From contig NC_015671.1 of the NCBI RefSeq assembly GCF_000218545.1, positions 2,914,001 to 2,978,000 on the forward strand: a stretch of 64,000 bases of DNA. Direction: 5' to 3'. The translations under genes were made by a program, and so were the position numbers. The DNA comes from Cellulomonas gilvus ATCC 13127 (GTDB lineage: Bacteria; Actinomycetota; Actinomycetes; Actinomycetales; Cellulomonadaceae). The notes beneath the pieces are model-generated. The model was not told where the DNA came from. It made no database searches and was given only the letters and a program-made list of their open reading frames with translations. Shown here piece by piece: positions 38,341 to 46,039 of the stretch. Each line of letters starts with the position of its first letter. Within the stretch, counting starts at the first letter, position 1.

Positions 38341-39981
38341 ATGAGCATGTCCACCGAGAAGTCCGCCGCGGAACCGTCCGTGGCCGCACCCGACGAGCCG
38401 ACCGCGCCCACCATGACCCGACGCGAGGTCCTCGAGTCCCTGTCCGGGATCCTGCTCGGGATGTTCGTCTCGATCCTGGCGACGAGCGTCGTGTCCTCCT
38501 CGCTGCCCAAGATCATCACCGACCTGGGCGGCACGCAGTCCGCGTTCACCTGGGTGGTCACCGCGACGCTGCTGACCACCACGATCTCGACCCCCATCTG
38601 GGGCAAGCTCGCCGACCTGGTCAACCGCAAGCTGCTCATCCAGCTCGCGCTCGGCATCACCGTGATCTCCTCCGCGCTCGCAGGCCTCTCGCACGACACG
38701 GCGATGCTCATCGGGATGCGCGCGCTGCAGGGCATCGGCGCCGGTGGGCTCACCGCGCTGGGCACCGTGCTGATCGCGGACATCATCAGCCCGCGTGAGC
38801 GCGGCCGGTACATGGGGCTCATGGGCGCCGTGATGGGCGTGAGCATGGTCGGCGGGCCGCTGCTCGGCGGCGTGCTGACGGACTCCTCGCTCGGCTGGCG
38901 CGCGAACTTCTTCGTCGGGCTGCCGTTCGCGATCGCCGCGATCGTCGTGCTGCAGCGCACGCTGCACCTGCCGCCGCTGCGCCGCCGCGTGGTGCGCATC
39001 GACTACCTGGGCGCGGGCCTGATCTCGGTCGGCATCGCGCTGCTCCTGCTGTGGATCACGTTCGCGGGCGACTCGTTCGCCTGGATCTCGTGGCAGACCG
39101 CCGCCATGGTCGGGGGCTCCGTGCTCACGCTCGCGCTGGCGGTGTGGGCCGAGCACCGCGCTGCCGAGCCGATCATCCCGCTGCACCTGTTCCGCAACCG
39201 CACGCTCGTGCTCGCGGTGGTCGCGAGCGTCGCGGTGGGCATCGCGATGTTCGGCACCTCGGTGTTCCTGGGCCAGTACATGCAGCTGGCCCGGGGCAAG
39301 ACGCCCACCGAGTCCGGCCTCATGACCATCCCGATGATCCTGGGCATGCTCGTCGCCTCGACCCTCAGCGGCCAGGTGATCACCCGCACGGGCCGGTACA
39401 AGCGGTTCATGCTCGTGGGCGCGTCGCTGCTCACCGTGGGTCTGGGCCTCATGGGCACCATCCACTACGACACGAGCTTCCTGCTCGTGAGCGTGTACAT
39501 GGTGGTGCTCGGCGCCGGCGTCGGCATGCTCATGCAGAACCTGGTGCTCGCGGCGCAGAACACGCTGCACGTCTCGGAGGTCGGCTCCGGCACCGCGACC
39601 GTCGCGTTCTTCCGGACCCTGGGCGGCGCGATCGGTGTCTCGGCGCTCGGCGCGATCCTGTCCAGCCGCTCGACGGACATGATCGGCAAGGGGCTCGCGG
39701 CGATCGGCATCGACCCCGCGGCGATGGGATCGGGCGGCACGCTCCCGGACCTGGCCACGCTGCCGGAGCCGGTGCGCGTGGTCGTCGAGCGCGCGTTCGG
39801 TGACTCGATCGCGGACCTGTTCCTCGTCGCGACGCCCGTGGCCCTGATCTCGCTGGTCGCGGTGCTGTTCCTCAAGGAGATCCCGCTCGGTCACCGCTCC
39901 GGTGTCGAGCAGCGTCTCGAGGAGGACGCGGCCGCCGCGGTGGCACCCGTGACCGACGAGCTCGCGGACGCGCGCCGCTGA
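38341..39981 (+). CDS. DHA2-family multidrug exporter (MFS)
   Basis: The 546-residue protein has fourteen predicted helices. It has the DHA2 motifs TWVVTATLLTTTISTPIWGKLADLVNRKLLIQ, GMRALQGIGAGGLTALGTVLIADIISPRERGRYMGLMGAVMGVSMVGGPLLGGVLTD (motif C) and GWRANFFVGLPFA. These proton-driven pumps export drugs or toxic metabolites. It lies in one unit with the MarR gene. The ATG at 38341 has only a weak Shine-Dalgarno sequence (GAGAAG). An unusually long cytoplasmic N-terminus of 30 residues precedes helix 1. Confidence 0.92.
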   Translation: MSMSTEKSAAEPSVAAPDEPTAPTMTRREVLESLSGILLGMFVSILATSVVSSSLPKIITDLGGTQSAFTWVVTATLLTTTISTPIWGKLADLVNRKLLIQLALGITVISSALAGLSHDTAMLIGMRALQGIGAGGLTALGTVLIADIISPRERGRYMGLMGAVMGVSMVGGPLLGGVLTDSSLGWRANFFVGLPFAIAAIVVLQRTLHLPPLRRRVVRIDYLGAGLISVGIALLLLWITFAGDSFAWISWQTAAMVGGSVLTLALAVWAEHRAAEPIIPLHLFRNRTLVLAVVASVAVGIAMFGTSVFLGQYMQLARGKTPTESGLMTIPMILGMLVASTLSGQVITRTGRYKRFMLVGASLLTVGLGLMGTIHYDTSFLLVSVYMVVLGAGVGMLMQNLVLAAQNTLHVSEVGSGTATVAFFRTLGGAIGVSALGAILSSRSTDMIGKGLAAIGIDPAAMGSGGTLPDLATLPEPVRVVVERAFGDSIADLFLVATPVALISLVAVLFLKEIPLGHRSGVEQRLEEDAAAAVAPVTDELADARR

Positions 39982-40002
39982 CCCGGCGCAGCCTGGTCGG
40001 GC

Positions 40003-40482
40003 TCAGACCCCGGTGCGCTCGCGTGCCGGGGTCTGCGTCGTCCAGGCGGAGGTCAGGTCGCGGTTCAGCCGGCCCAGCTGGGCCGTGAGCAGCGTGATCT
40101 GGTCCGGCGCCCAGCCGTCCAGCGCGTTCCCGAGGAACGTCTGGCGCGCGCGCTGGGCGCCGGCCAGCCGCTCCTGACCCAGGGGCGTGAGGGACAGCAG
40201 CTGGCCACGGAAGTCGTCGGGGTCCGTCACCCGGACGATCAGCCCGAGCGCGCTCAGGCGCGCCAGCTGACGCGACATCGTGCCGCGACCCACGCCGATG
40301 TAGGCGGCGATGTCGCTCGCCCGGACGTCGGGCGTGCGGCCGATCAGCGCGAGCAGCTCGTAGGCCGCGGGCTCGAGCTCCGGGTGCACCATCCGGGCCA
40401 TCGCGGCCGACGACGCCGTCGCCCGGCGCAGGAACAGCCCGAGCTCGCGCTCCAGCTGCTGCAGGTCGTCGTCCACGGGCAC
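40003..40482 (-). CDS. MarR-family regulator
   Basis: The 159-residue MarR protein has LLALIGRTPDVRASDIAAYIGVGRGTMSRQLARLSALGLIVRVTDPDDFRGQLLSLTPLGQERL as its winged-helix core. It is convergent with the DHA2 exporter gene, not coupled to it. GTG 40482 gives VPVDDDLQQLERELGLFLRRA; another in-frame GTG lies two codons on. The gene follows the NERD-like gene on the same strand by 142 bases. Target and ligand are unknown. Confidence 0.85.
   Translation of the reverse strand: MPVDDDLQQLERELGLFLRRATASSAAMARMVHPELEPAAYELLALIGRTPDVRASDIAAYIGVGRGTMSRQLARLSALGLIVRVTDPDDFRGQLLSLTPLGQERLAGAQRARQTFLGNALDGWAPDQITLLTAQLGRLNRDLTSAWTTQTPARERTGV
40004..40035. terminator. Hairpin between the convergent exporter and marR genes
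   Basis: CAGACCCCGG pairs perfectly with CCGGGGTCTG around a 12-base loop. It starts 23 bases after the exporter stop and overlaps the last codons of the convergent marR gene, so it mainly ends exporter transcription. Confidence 0.7.
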
Positions 40483-40624
40483 ATCTTGGACCGTGCGGGG
40501 CGGTCCTGGGAACGGTTCGGCCGGGCGAACGCTGAGCCGAACGGGTGAGACACGCCGCCCCTCTGGGTGCTGCCACCCATCCGGGTGCGTCCGGACGTCG
40601 GCGCAGGTCAGCGCGCCGGGACGG

Positions 40625-41374
40625 TCAGCGTGCCCAGGTGATGCGCTGCCGCGCGACGTTCGCGATGGCCGCGACGCGGTCGGGCTCGAGCGCCACCGGC
40701 AGGCTCCGCACGGTGCGGGGCATGGTCGCGCGCGTCACGACGAGCGTCTCGTCCGCGTCGCCGTCCAGACCGAGCTCACCACGCACGACGGTCATCGACC
40801 GCACGCGGATGTCCGCGCAGCCCGCCTGCAGCAGCAGGCCCTGCACGCGTGCGGCCTCCATGCGCGCGGCGTGCAGCAGGCCCACGGGCGCACCGTCGAC
40901 GAGCATGCGGCGGTCGACCACATCGACGTGTTCACCGGGTCGGCCGCGCTCCGCGACCGTGAAGATGCCGCCGGGACCGATCAGCAGGTGCTCGACGACC
41001 GTGCCCTGCCGGCCGAGCGGGACGTCGTGGATGACGTGCCAGCCCTCGGCGTACAGCCGCTCCAGCCGCTGACGCAGGGGTGCGCCGCGCTGCCCGCGCG
41101 GCTCGTCGTCGACCGGGCCGAGCCAGGCCGTGAGGGCCGTGCGCTCGGGCTCGCTGAACGGTTGACGCGGCATGGGCAGCGTGAGCTCGTTGGCGTCCGA
41201 GCGCAGGAACTCCTGCGCGGCGAGCCGGAGCTGCTCCTCGAGCTCGGGCTCCTCGACGACGACCTCGCCGGACTGCAGGTCGATCGAGCCGACGCGTGCG
41301 CCCGTCTCGTGCGTGACGTACAGGCGGTCGGCGCCGTAGCGCCTCCACCGCCGCACCGTCAGCACCTGTTCCAT
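40625..41374 (-). CDS. NERD-like (nuclease-related) domain protein with altered active site
   Basis: The central part of this 249-residue protein resembles the NERD domain: LRQRLERLYAEGWHVIHDVPLGRQGTVVEHLLIGPGGIFTVAERGRPGEHVDVVDRRMLVDG. In usual NERD proteins the motif reads about IDHxxVGPxGVFVIDxK. Here Asp is replaced by Glu (VEH) and the Lys position by Arg/Gly (AERGR), so nuclease activity is doubtful. The N-terminal 90 residues are a separate small domain with GSIDLQSGEVVVEEPELEEQLRLAAQEFL. The ATG at 41374 is clear. Function is unknown. Confidence 0.7.
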   Translation of the reverse strand: MEQVLTVRRWRRYGADRLYVTHETGARVGSIDLQSGEVVVEEPELEEQLRLAAQEFLRSDANELTLPMPRQPFSEPERTALTAWLGPVDDEPRGQRGAPLRQRLERLYAEGWHVIHDVPLGRQGTVVEHLLIGPGGIFTVAERGRPGEHVDVVDRRMLVDGAPVGLLHAARMEAARVQGLLLQAGCADIRVRSMTVVRGELGLDGDADETLVVTRATMPRTVRSLPVALEPDRVAAIANVARQRITWAR

Positions 41375-41519
41375 GCCCTCATTATCGGCAGCCGGGGGCT
41401 CCTTCTTCAGTGCCTCGTCTCATGTGAGACGGCGCGTCGCACGTCCGGGGGACACGCGCGCGGCGGCGCGGTCCGTGCGGGTCCGGCGTCCGGGTGACCG
41501 CCGGGCCCGCGCGGCGTGC

Positions 41520-41924
41520 TCAGCCGTCCGCGGGCTCGAACGTCAGGCTCACCGAGTTCATGCAGAACCGGTCACCCGTGGGCGTCTGCGGGGCGTCGTC
41601 GAACACGTGCCCCAGGTGCGAACCGCACCGTGCGCACCGCACCTCGGTGCGCACCATGTGGTGCGAGCGGTCCTCCACCAGCTCGACCGCGTCGCCCGCG
41701 AGCGGCGTGAAGAAGCTCGGCCAGCCGCAGTGCGAGTCGAACTTGGCGTCCGACGCGAACAGCTCGGCCTGGCACGCGCGGCACCGGTAGACGCCGGTGC
41801 GCTTCTCGTCGAGCAGCGCCCCCGTCCACGCGCGCTCGGTCCCGGCCCGACGCAGCACGTCGAACTCCTGCGGGCTCAGCTCGAGGGCCCACTCCTGGTC
41901 GCTCCTGCTCACCTCGTACGCCAC
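41520..41924 (-). CDS. msrB: Peptide-methionine (R)-S-oxide reductase
   Basis: MsrB repairs oxidised methionine (R-sulfoxide). The 134-residue protein has both zinc pairs (CRACQ and RCARCG), the core FDSHCGWPSFF, and the catalytic Cys in DRFCMNSVSLTF. The segment SHHMVRTEVRCARCGSHLGHVFDD is fully conserved. The GTG at 41924 is selected because GGAGGT precedes it and it gives the standard family length; upstream in-frame starts would add about 40 unconserved residues. It works with thioredoxin in the cytoplasm. Confidence 0.93.
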   Translation of the reverse strand: MAYEVSRSDQEWALELSPQEFDVLRRAGTERAWTGALLDEKRTGVYRCRACQAELFASDAKFDSHCGWPSFFTPLAGDAVELVEDRSHHMVRTEVRCARCGSHLGHVFDDAPQTPTGDRFCMNSVSLTFEPADG

Positions 41925-42156
41925 CGCGACCTCCGTCCGGACGGGCGGGCGCCCGTCTCCGCCTGCCCCAACCATCGCCCGCACCGGGACGTTCCCGCAT
42001 CCGCGCGGACGGTCGGGCGCGGGCCCGGGCGGACGTGCGACACGTGACAACCGGGCGAATCCGGACCGGGGTTCTCGCGGCGAGCGACCCGTGCGCCTAG
42101 GGTCGGCGTCAACGGACGTTCGGCGGGCACCCTCCCGCCGAAGGGCGGAGGTCGCA

Positions 42157-44244
42157 GTGCCCCGGAGCGCCGCACGGCGACGGTGGTCGCTGACGCGCTA
42201 CTTCGGCGTGGTCAGCGTCGTCGCCATGTCCGCGCTCGGCGTCGCGCTCGTGTGGGTCACGTCGAACGTCATGCAGCAGCAGTCGGTCCGGGACGGCACG
42301 CAGTCCGCGGCCTCGGTCATGGCCTACGCGGTCGCGCCGCTGCCCGCGGGGGCGTTCACGGAGGGCCTGCTCACGCCCGAGCAGCGCGACGCGGTCGAGG
42401 GTGCCACCTCGGGGTTCGGCTCACGCATCGTGGAGCTGCGCCTGTGGAGCACCACGGGCGTGCTGATGTACAGCTCGACGGATGCGCGTGTCGGCTTCCC
42501 GGACACCGAGCGGCTCAGCCGGGTCATGGAGAGCGGGTCGTCGGACGCGCGCGTCCTCGACGACGTCAGCCGCCTCGAGGGGACGTCGACGGTCGGCGCG
42601 ACGATCCGCGAGGTCCTGGACGTCTACGTCCCGGTCCGCGCGGCGGACGCGCTCGACGTCGCCGGGACGCCCGTGGCGGACCTGGCGCCCGCGGACCCGG
42701 ACGGGGAGCCGTCGGCCGGCGAGGTCATCGGCGCCGCCGAGGTGATGCTCGACCACACGCCCGCGGTGGACGCGCTGGCCGAGGCGCGGCGCACCGTCAC
42801 GCTCGTCGTCGCCGGCGGGCTCGTCGCGCTCTGGCTCCTGCTGTTCCGGACGGTGCACACCACGTCCAAGCGTCTGCAGTCGAGCGCGTTGGAGAACGCG
42901 CGCCTCGCGCTGCTCGACTCGCTCACCGGCCTGCCCAACCGTCGCCTGCTCGCGGACCGCATGCGCAAGGACGTGGACGCCGCGCTCGCGACGGGCGGGC
43001 GCGTGGGCCTGGTGCTGCTCGACATCGACCGGTTCAAGGACATCAACGACTCGTTGGGCCACGACCACGGCGACGAGCTGCTCGAGCAGGTGGCCGAGCG
43101 CCTGCGCGGTGCGCTGCGCGACGAGGACGTGGTGGCCCGGCTCGGCGGCGACGAGTTCGCGGTCCTGCTGCCCGACGTGCGCTCGGTCGCGAACGCCGAA
43201 CGCCTGGCCCGGCGCGTCCGCCAGCTGTTCGTGCCCCCGTTCCAGCTCGGCGAGATGTCGCTGCACGTCGAGACGTCGGTGGGCGTCGCGTGCATCCCGG
43301 ACCACGCGCACGACGCGTCGTCGCTCATGCGCACGGCCGACGTCGCGATGTACACCGCCAAGCACCACCGCACGGGCGTCGCGGTCTACGACGCCGACGA
43401 GGACCACTCCTCCCCCGCGCGACTGGTGCTCCTGGGCGACCTGCACACCGCGATCGAGCAGGCCCCCGAGCTGTCGCAGCTGGTCATGCACTACCAGCCG
43501 AAGATCGCGCTCGACACCGGCCGGACCGTGGGCTACGAGGCGCTGATGCGCTGGATCCACCCCGAGCGCGGCGTGCTCATGCCGAACGTGTTCATCCCGC
43601 TCGCGGAGCAGTCGGGGGTGATCCACGAGCTCACGCGGTTCGCGCTGCGCTCGACGATCACGCAGCTCGCACGCTGGCGCACCGCAGGGCTGCCGCTGCC
43701 GGTCGCGGTCAACCTCTCGGCGCACGACGTGACGACGACCGCCGTGGTCGACGTCCTGGAGTCGCTCCTGGCCGAGCACGACGTCCCGGCCGAGCTCGTC
43801 GAGGTGGAGATCACCGAGACCGCGCTGGTCGCGGACCGGTCGCGCATCGTGCCCGTGCTCGAACGGCTCGACGAGCTGGGCGTCAAGGTCGCGATCGACG
43901 ACTTCGGGATCGGCAACACGTCCATCTCGCAGCTGCGGGACCTGCCCGTCGACGAGCTCAAGATCGACCGGCTGTTCGTCTCCGACCTGCGCGACGGTGG
44001 TCGGGAGGGCTCGGAGGTCGTGGTCCAGGCGATGGTGGACCTCGCGCACTCGTTCGGGCTGCGCGTGGTGGCCGAGGGCGTCGAGGACGAGGCGACCGCC
44101 GCGGTGCTGCGCCGGCTGGGGGTCGACCGCGCCCAGGGCTTCCACTGGTCGGCGGCCGTGCCCGCCTCCGAGATCGCGCCGCCCGGCCCTCCCGCGGCAC
44201 CACGCACCGGGGCACGAACAGGGCGGGTGACCACGAACGGCTGA
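42157..44244 (+). CDS. Membrane GGDEF-EAL cyclic-di-GMP enzyme
   Basis: The 695-residue protein has two N-terminal membrane helices (residues 15-40 and about 212-230) bracketing an extracellular sensor domain of some 170 residues. The GGDEF domain has an intact active site GGDEF at 330-334 and the inhibitory I-site RDED five residues before it. The EAL domain has EAL at 461-463, an ITE motif, DDFG at 581-584 and LKID. Both cyclase and phosphodiesterase sites look competent, so the balance must be set by the sensor. The GTG at 42157 follows GGAGG. Three genes of a SipW-type secretion locus follow on the same strand. Confidence 0.94.
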   Translation: MPRSAARRRWSLTRYFGVVSVVAMSALGVALVWVTSNVMQQQSVRDGTQSAASVMAYAVAPLPAGAFTEGLLTPEQRDAVEGATSGFGSRIVELRLWSTTGVLMYSSTDARVGFPDTERLSRVMESGSSDARVLDDVSRLEGTSTVGATIREVLDVYVPVRAADALDVAGTPVADLAPADPDGEPSAGEVIGAAEVMLDHTPAVDALAEARRTVTLVVAGGLVALWLLLFRTVHTTSKRLQSSALENARLALLDSLTGLPNRRLLADRMRKDVDAALATGGRVGLVLLDIDRFKDINDSLGHDHGDELLEQVAERLRGALRDEDVVARLGGDEFAVLLPDVRSVANAERLARRVRQLFVPPFQLGEMSLHVETSVGVACIPDHAHDASSLMRTADVAMYTAKHHRTGVAVYDADEDHSSPARLVLLGDLHTAIEQAPELSQLVMHYQPKIALDTGRTVGYEALMRWIHPERGVLMPNVFIPLAEQSGVIHELTRFALRSTITQLARWRTAGLPLPVAVNLSAHDVTTTAVVDVLESLLAEHDVPAELVEVEITETALVADRSRIVPVLERLDELGVKVAIDDFGIGNTSISQLRDLPVDELKIDRLFVSDLRDGGREGSEVVVQAMVDLAHSFGLRVVAEGVEDEATAAVLRRLGVDRAQGFHWSAAVPASEIAPPGPPAAPRTGARTGRVTTNG

Positions 44245-44355
44245 TCTCTGGGACAATCCCTACAGTTGGTGCGTCGGCGTGCCGATACCTGATCGACCGA
44301 GCGCTTGCGCACGCACTCGGCCAACGACCTCAGCCCCGGGGAGATTCCTGCCGTG

Positions 44356-45033
44356 ATGGACGACCTGCTCCAGGAGATGGTGAGTCCTGCGCCCGCGCCC
44401 GGCGAGCGAGCTCGCCGTCGCCGGCTGTGGGCCACGGTCACGATCGTCGGCCTCGCCGCGCTCGGCGTGACCTCGCTGACGACGTCGGCGTTCTTCCGCG
44501 ACGACGCGACGACGAACTCCGCGATCACGGCCGGCACCATCTCGATCGACTCGGCCGACCTCGCGTTCTCGATCCCGGTGGGCAACATGCTGCCGGGCGC
44601 GTCCGTGGTCTCCCCTGTCACCGTCAGCAACGAGGGGTCGCTGCGCTACCAGTACGCGATCCAGTACGACGCGACGGACCGCGCGGGCGACACGGCGAAC
44701 CTGTCGAGCGCGCTGCACCTGTCGATCTACCGGCTCGACGCGGCGGACTGCACGCTCGCGAACGCGAGCGGGCCCACCGCGCGGCTCGGCCAGTCCGCCG
44801 GGACGTGGGGTCTGGCCACGTCGGCCACGGACATCGTCGGCGAGGCCGGCACCGACGCGGCGCTCGGCAACCGGCAGATCTCCGCGAGCTCGTCGGAGGA
44901 CCTGTGCGTGCGCGTCGACTTCGACCCCGCGGCGGACAACTCCTACCAGGACACGCAGACCGAGCTCACGCTCCGGTTCGCCGCGATGCAGCTGACGTTC
45001 GACCCGGCCGACCCCAACGAGTCGAACACCTGA
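44356..45033 (+). CDS. TasA/camelysin-like exported protein with SipW-type signal
   Basis: The 225-residue protein has a SipW-dependent type signal: a basic region, a helix (RRLWATVTIVGLAALGVTSLTTSAFF), then RDDATTNSAITAGTISID. The mature part is beta-rich with MLPGASVVSPVTVSNEGSLRYQYAIQYDATD, the pattern of TasA/camelysin-type secreted fibre or surface proteins. One Cys pair is visible. The ATG at 44356 (or GTG 44353) follows GGGGAG; a longer TTG start at 44305 is less likely. Its partner signal peptidase is encoded 25 bases downstream. Fibre formation is inferred from the family only. Confidence 0.75.
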   Translation: MDDLLQEMVSPAPAPGERARRRRLWATVTIVGLAALGVTSLTTSAFFRDDATTNSAITAGTISIDSADLAFSIPVGNMLPGASVVSPVTVSNEGSLRYQYAIQYDATDRAGDTANLSSALHLSIYRLDAADCTLANASGPTARLGQSAGTWGLATSATDIVGEAGTDAALGNRQISASSSEDLCVRVDFDPAADNSYQDTQTELTLRFAAMQLTFDPADPNESNT

Positions 45034-45058
45034 TCGTCGTCGTCCCGACAGCACCCTG

Positions 45059-45784
45059 ATGCCCCGCCCGCCGCGACACCCGATCTCGGTCCCGGCTGAT
45101 CGTCGCGACCCGCGGCCCCGCCCGGTCGCACCCCGGCGACGGCGCTCGCGCGCCCGGACCGTGGTCTCGGCCGCGCTGTGGGTGGTGGTCGCGGTGGGCA
45201 CGTTGGCGTTCGCCACGTCGCTCGCGGTCCCGCTGTGGTTCCAGGCGCAGAACCAGCGGCTGCTGATCGTCACGTCCGGCTCCATGTCGCCGGTGTTCGA
45301 GGCGGGCGACGCCGTCGTCATGCGCAAGGTCGACGACCCGTCGCAGCTCAAGGTCGGGCAGATCGTCTCGTTCTGGCCGCTCGGCTCGGAGAACCTGGTC
45401 ACGCACCGCGTCGTCGACCTCATCACGCTGCCGACGCTGCGCCAGGACGAGGAGACGGGCCGGATGGTGCCCGTGATCGACCCGGAGACGAACCAGCCGC
45501 GCGAGAACCGGTACATCATCACCAAGGGCGACGCGAACGACGAGAACGACCCGAACGCGACCCCCTACACCCGCGTGCGGGGCATCGTCCTGGACGTGCA
45601 CACCGGCTGGGGCTGGCTGCTGGAGTGGACGAGCTCCCCCGTGGGCCGCGCGGTCATGCTGGTGCCCCCGCTGCTGGCGCTCGGTACGCTCGAGCTGCTC
45701 GCGGTGCGCGACGCGCGGCACCGCCGCCGGGAGAAGGCACCGAACCGGGACGAGAGGCACGTGGATGCGTATCTCCAGGGATGA
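45059..45784 (+). CDS. sipW: Signal peptidase I, SipW/ER type
   Basis: The 241-residue membrane protease has one N-terminal helix after a basic region and one C-terminal helix (VMLVPPLLALGTLELLAV). The catalytic Ser75 lies in IVTSGSMSPVFEAGDAVV. The general base is His116 in LVTHRVVD, the ER-type replacement for the bacterial Lys. ITKGDANDENDPN holds the conserved Asp158. This type cleaves TasA-like proteins in Bacillus. Position between two proteins with SipW-type signals supports a dedicated role. The ATG at 45059 has a weak ribosome-binding site and may be coupled to the previous gene. Confidence 0.9.
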   Translation: MPRPPRHPISVPADRRDPRPRPVAPRRRRSRARTVVSAALWVVVAVGTLAFATSLAVPLWFQAQNQRLLIVTSGSMSPVFEAGDAVVMRKVDDPSQLKVGQIVSFWPLGSENLVTHRVVDLITLPTLRQDEETGRMVPVIDPETNQPRENRYIITKGDANDENDPNATPYTRVRGIVLDVHTGWGWLLEWTSSPVGRAVMLVPPLLALGTLELLAVRDARHRRREKAPNRDERHVDAYLQG

Positions 45785-45998
45785 CGCCCCGGGGCCCGCA
45801 CACGTCCCGACCGACGGCACCGACCGGGCCGCCGTGGCCCGGCTCGCGGTCGCGGTGCTGCTCGCGCTGGGCGTGCTGGTCGCACCGCACGTGGGCACGA
45901 CGTCGGCCGAGTTCACGGGCGTGGACACGAGCGTGGCGACGTTCACGACGTCCGACGACTTCGCCGCCGTCCCCGCGCCGGAGCCCGTCACGCCCTGA
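45765..45998 (+). CDS. Small exported protein with SipW-type signal sequence
   Basis: This 77-residue protein overlaps sipW by 20 bases. It consists almost only of a signal region, VARLAVAVLLALGVLVAPHVGTTSAEFTGVDTSVATFTTSDDF, which is the SipW-substrate pattern (helix, then TSAxFTxxxTxxxxxFTT), followed by a Pro-ending tail. The mature form would be about 30 residues. Either it is a real micro-substrate of the adjacent peptidase or the remnant of a longer TasA-like protein. GAGAGG before the ATG and normal base composition favour a real gene. Confidence 0.6.
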   Translation: MRISRDDAPGPAHVPTDGTDRAAVARLAVAVLLALGVLVAPHVGTTSAEFTGVDTSVATFTTSDDFAAVPAPEPVTP

Positions 45999-46039
45999 GA
46001 CCGTCACTCCCTGAGCCCGCCCGCCGAGCCGGCCCGCGG

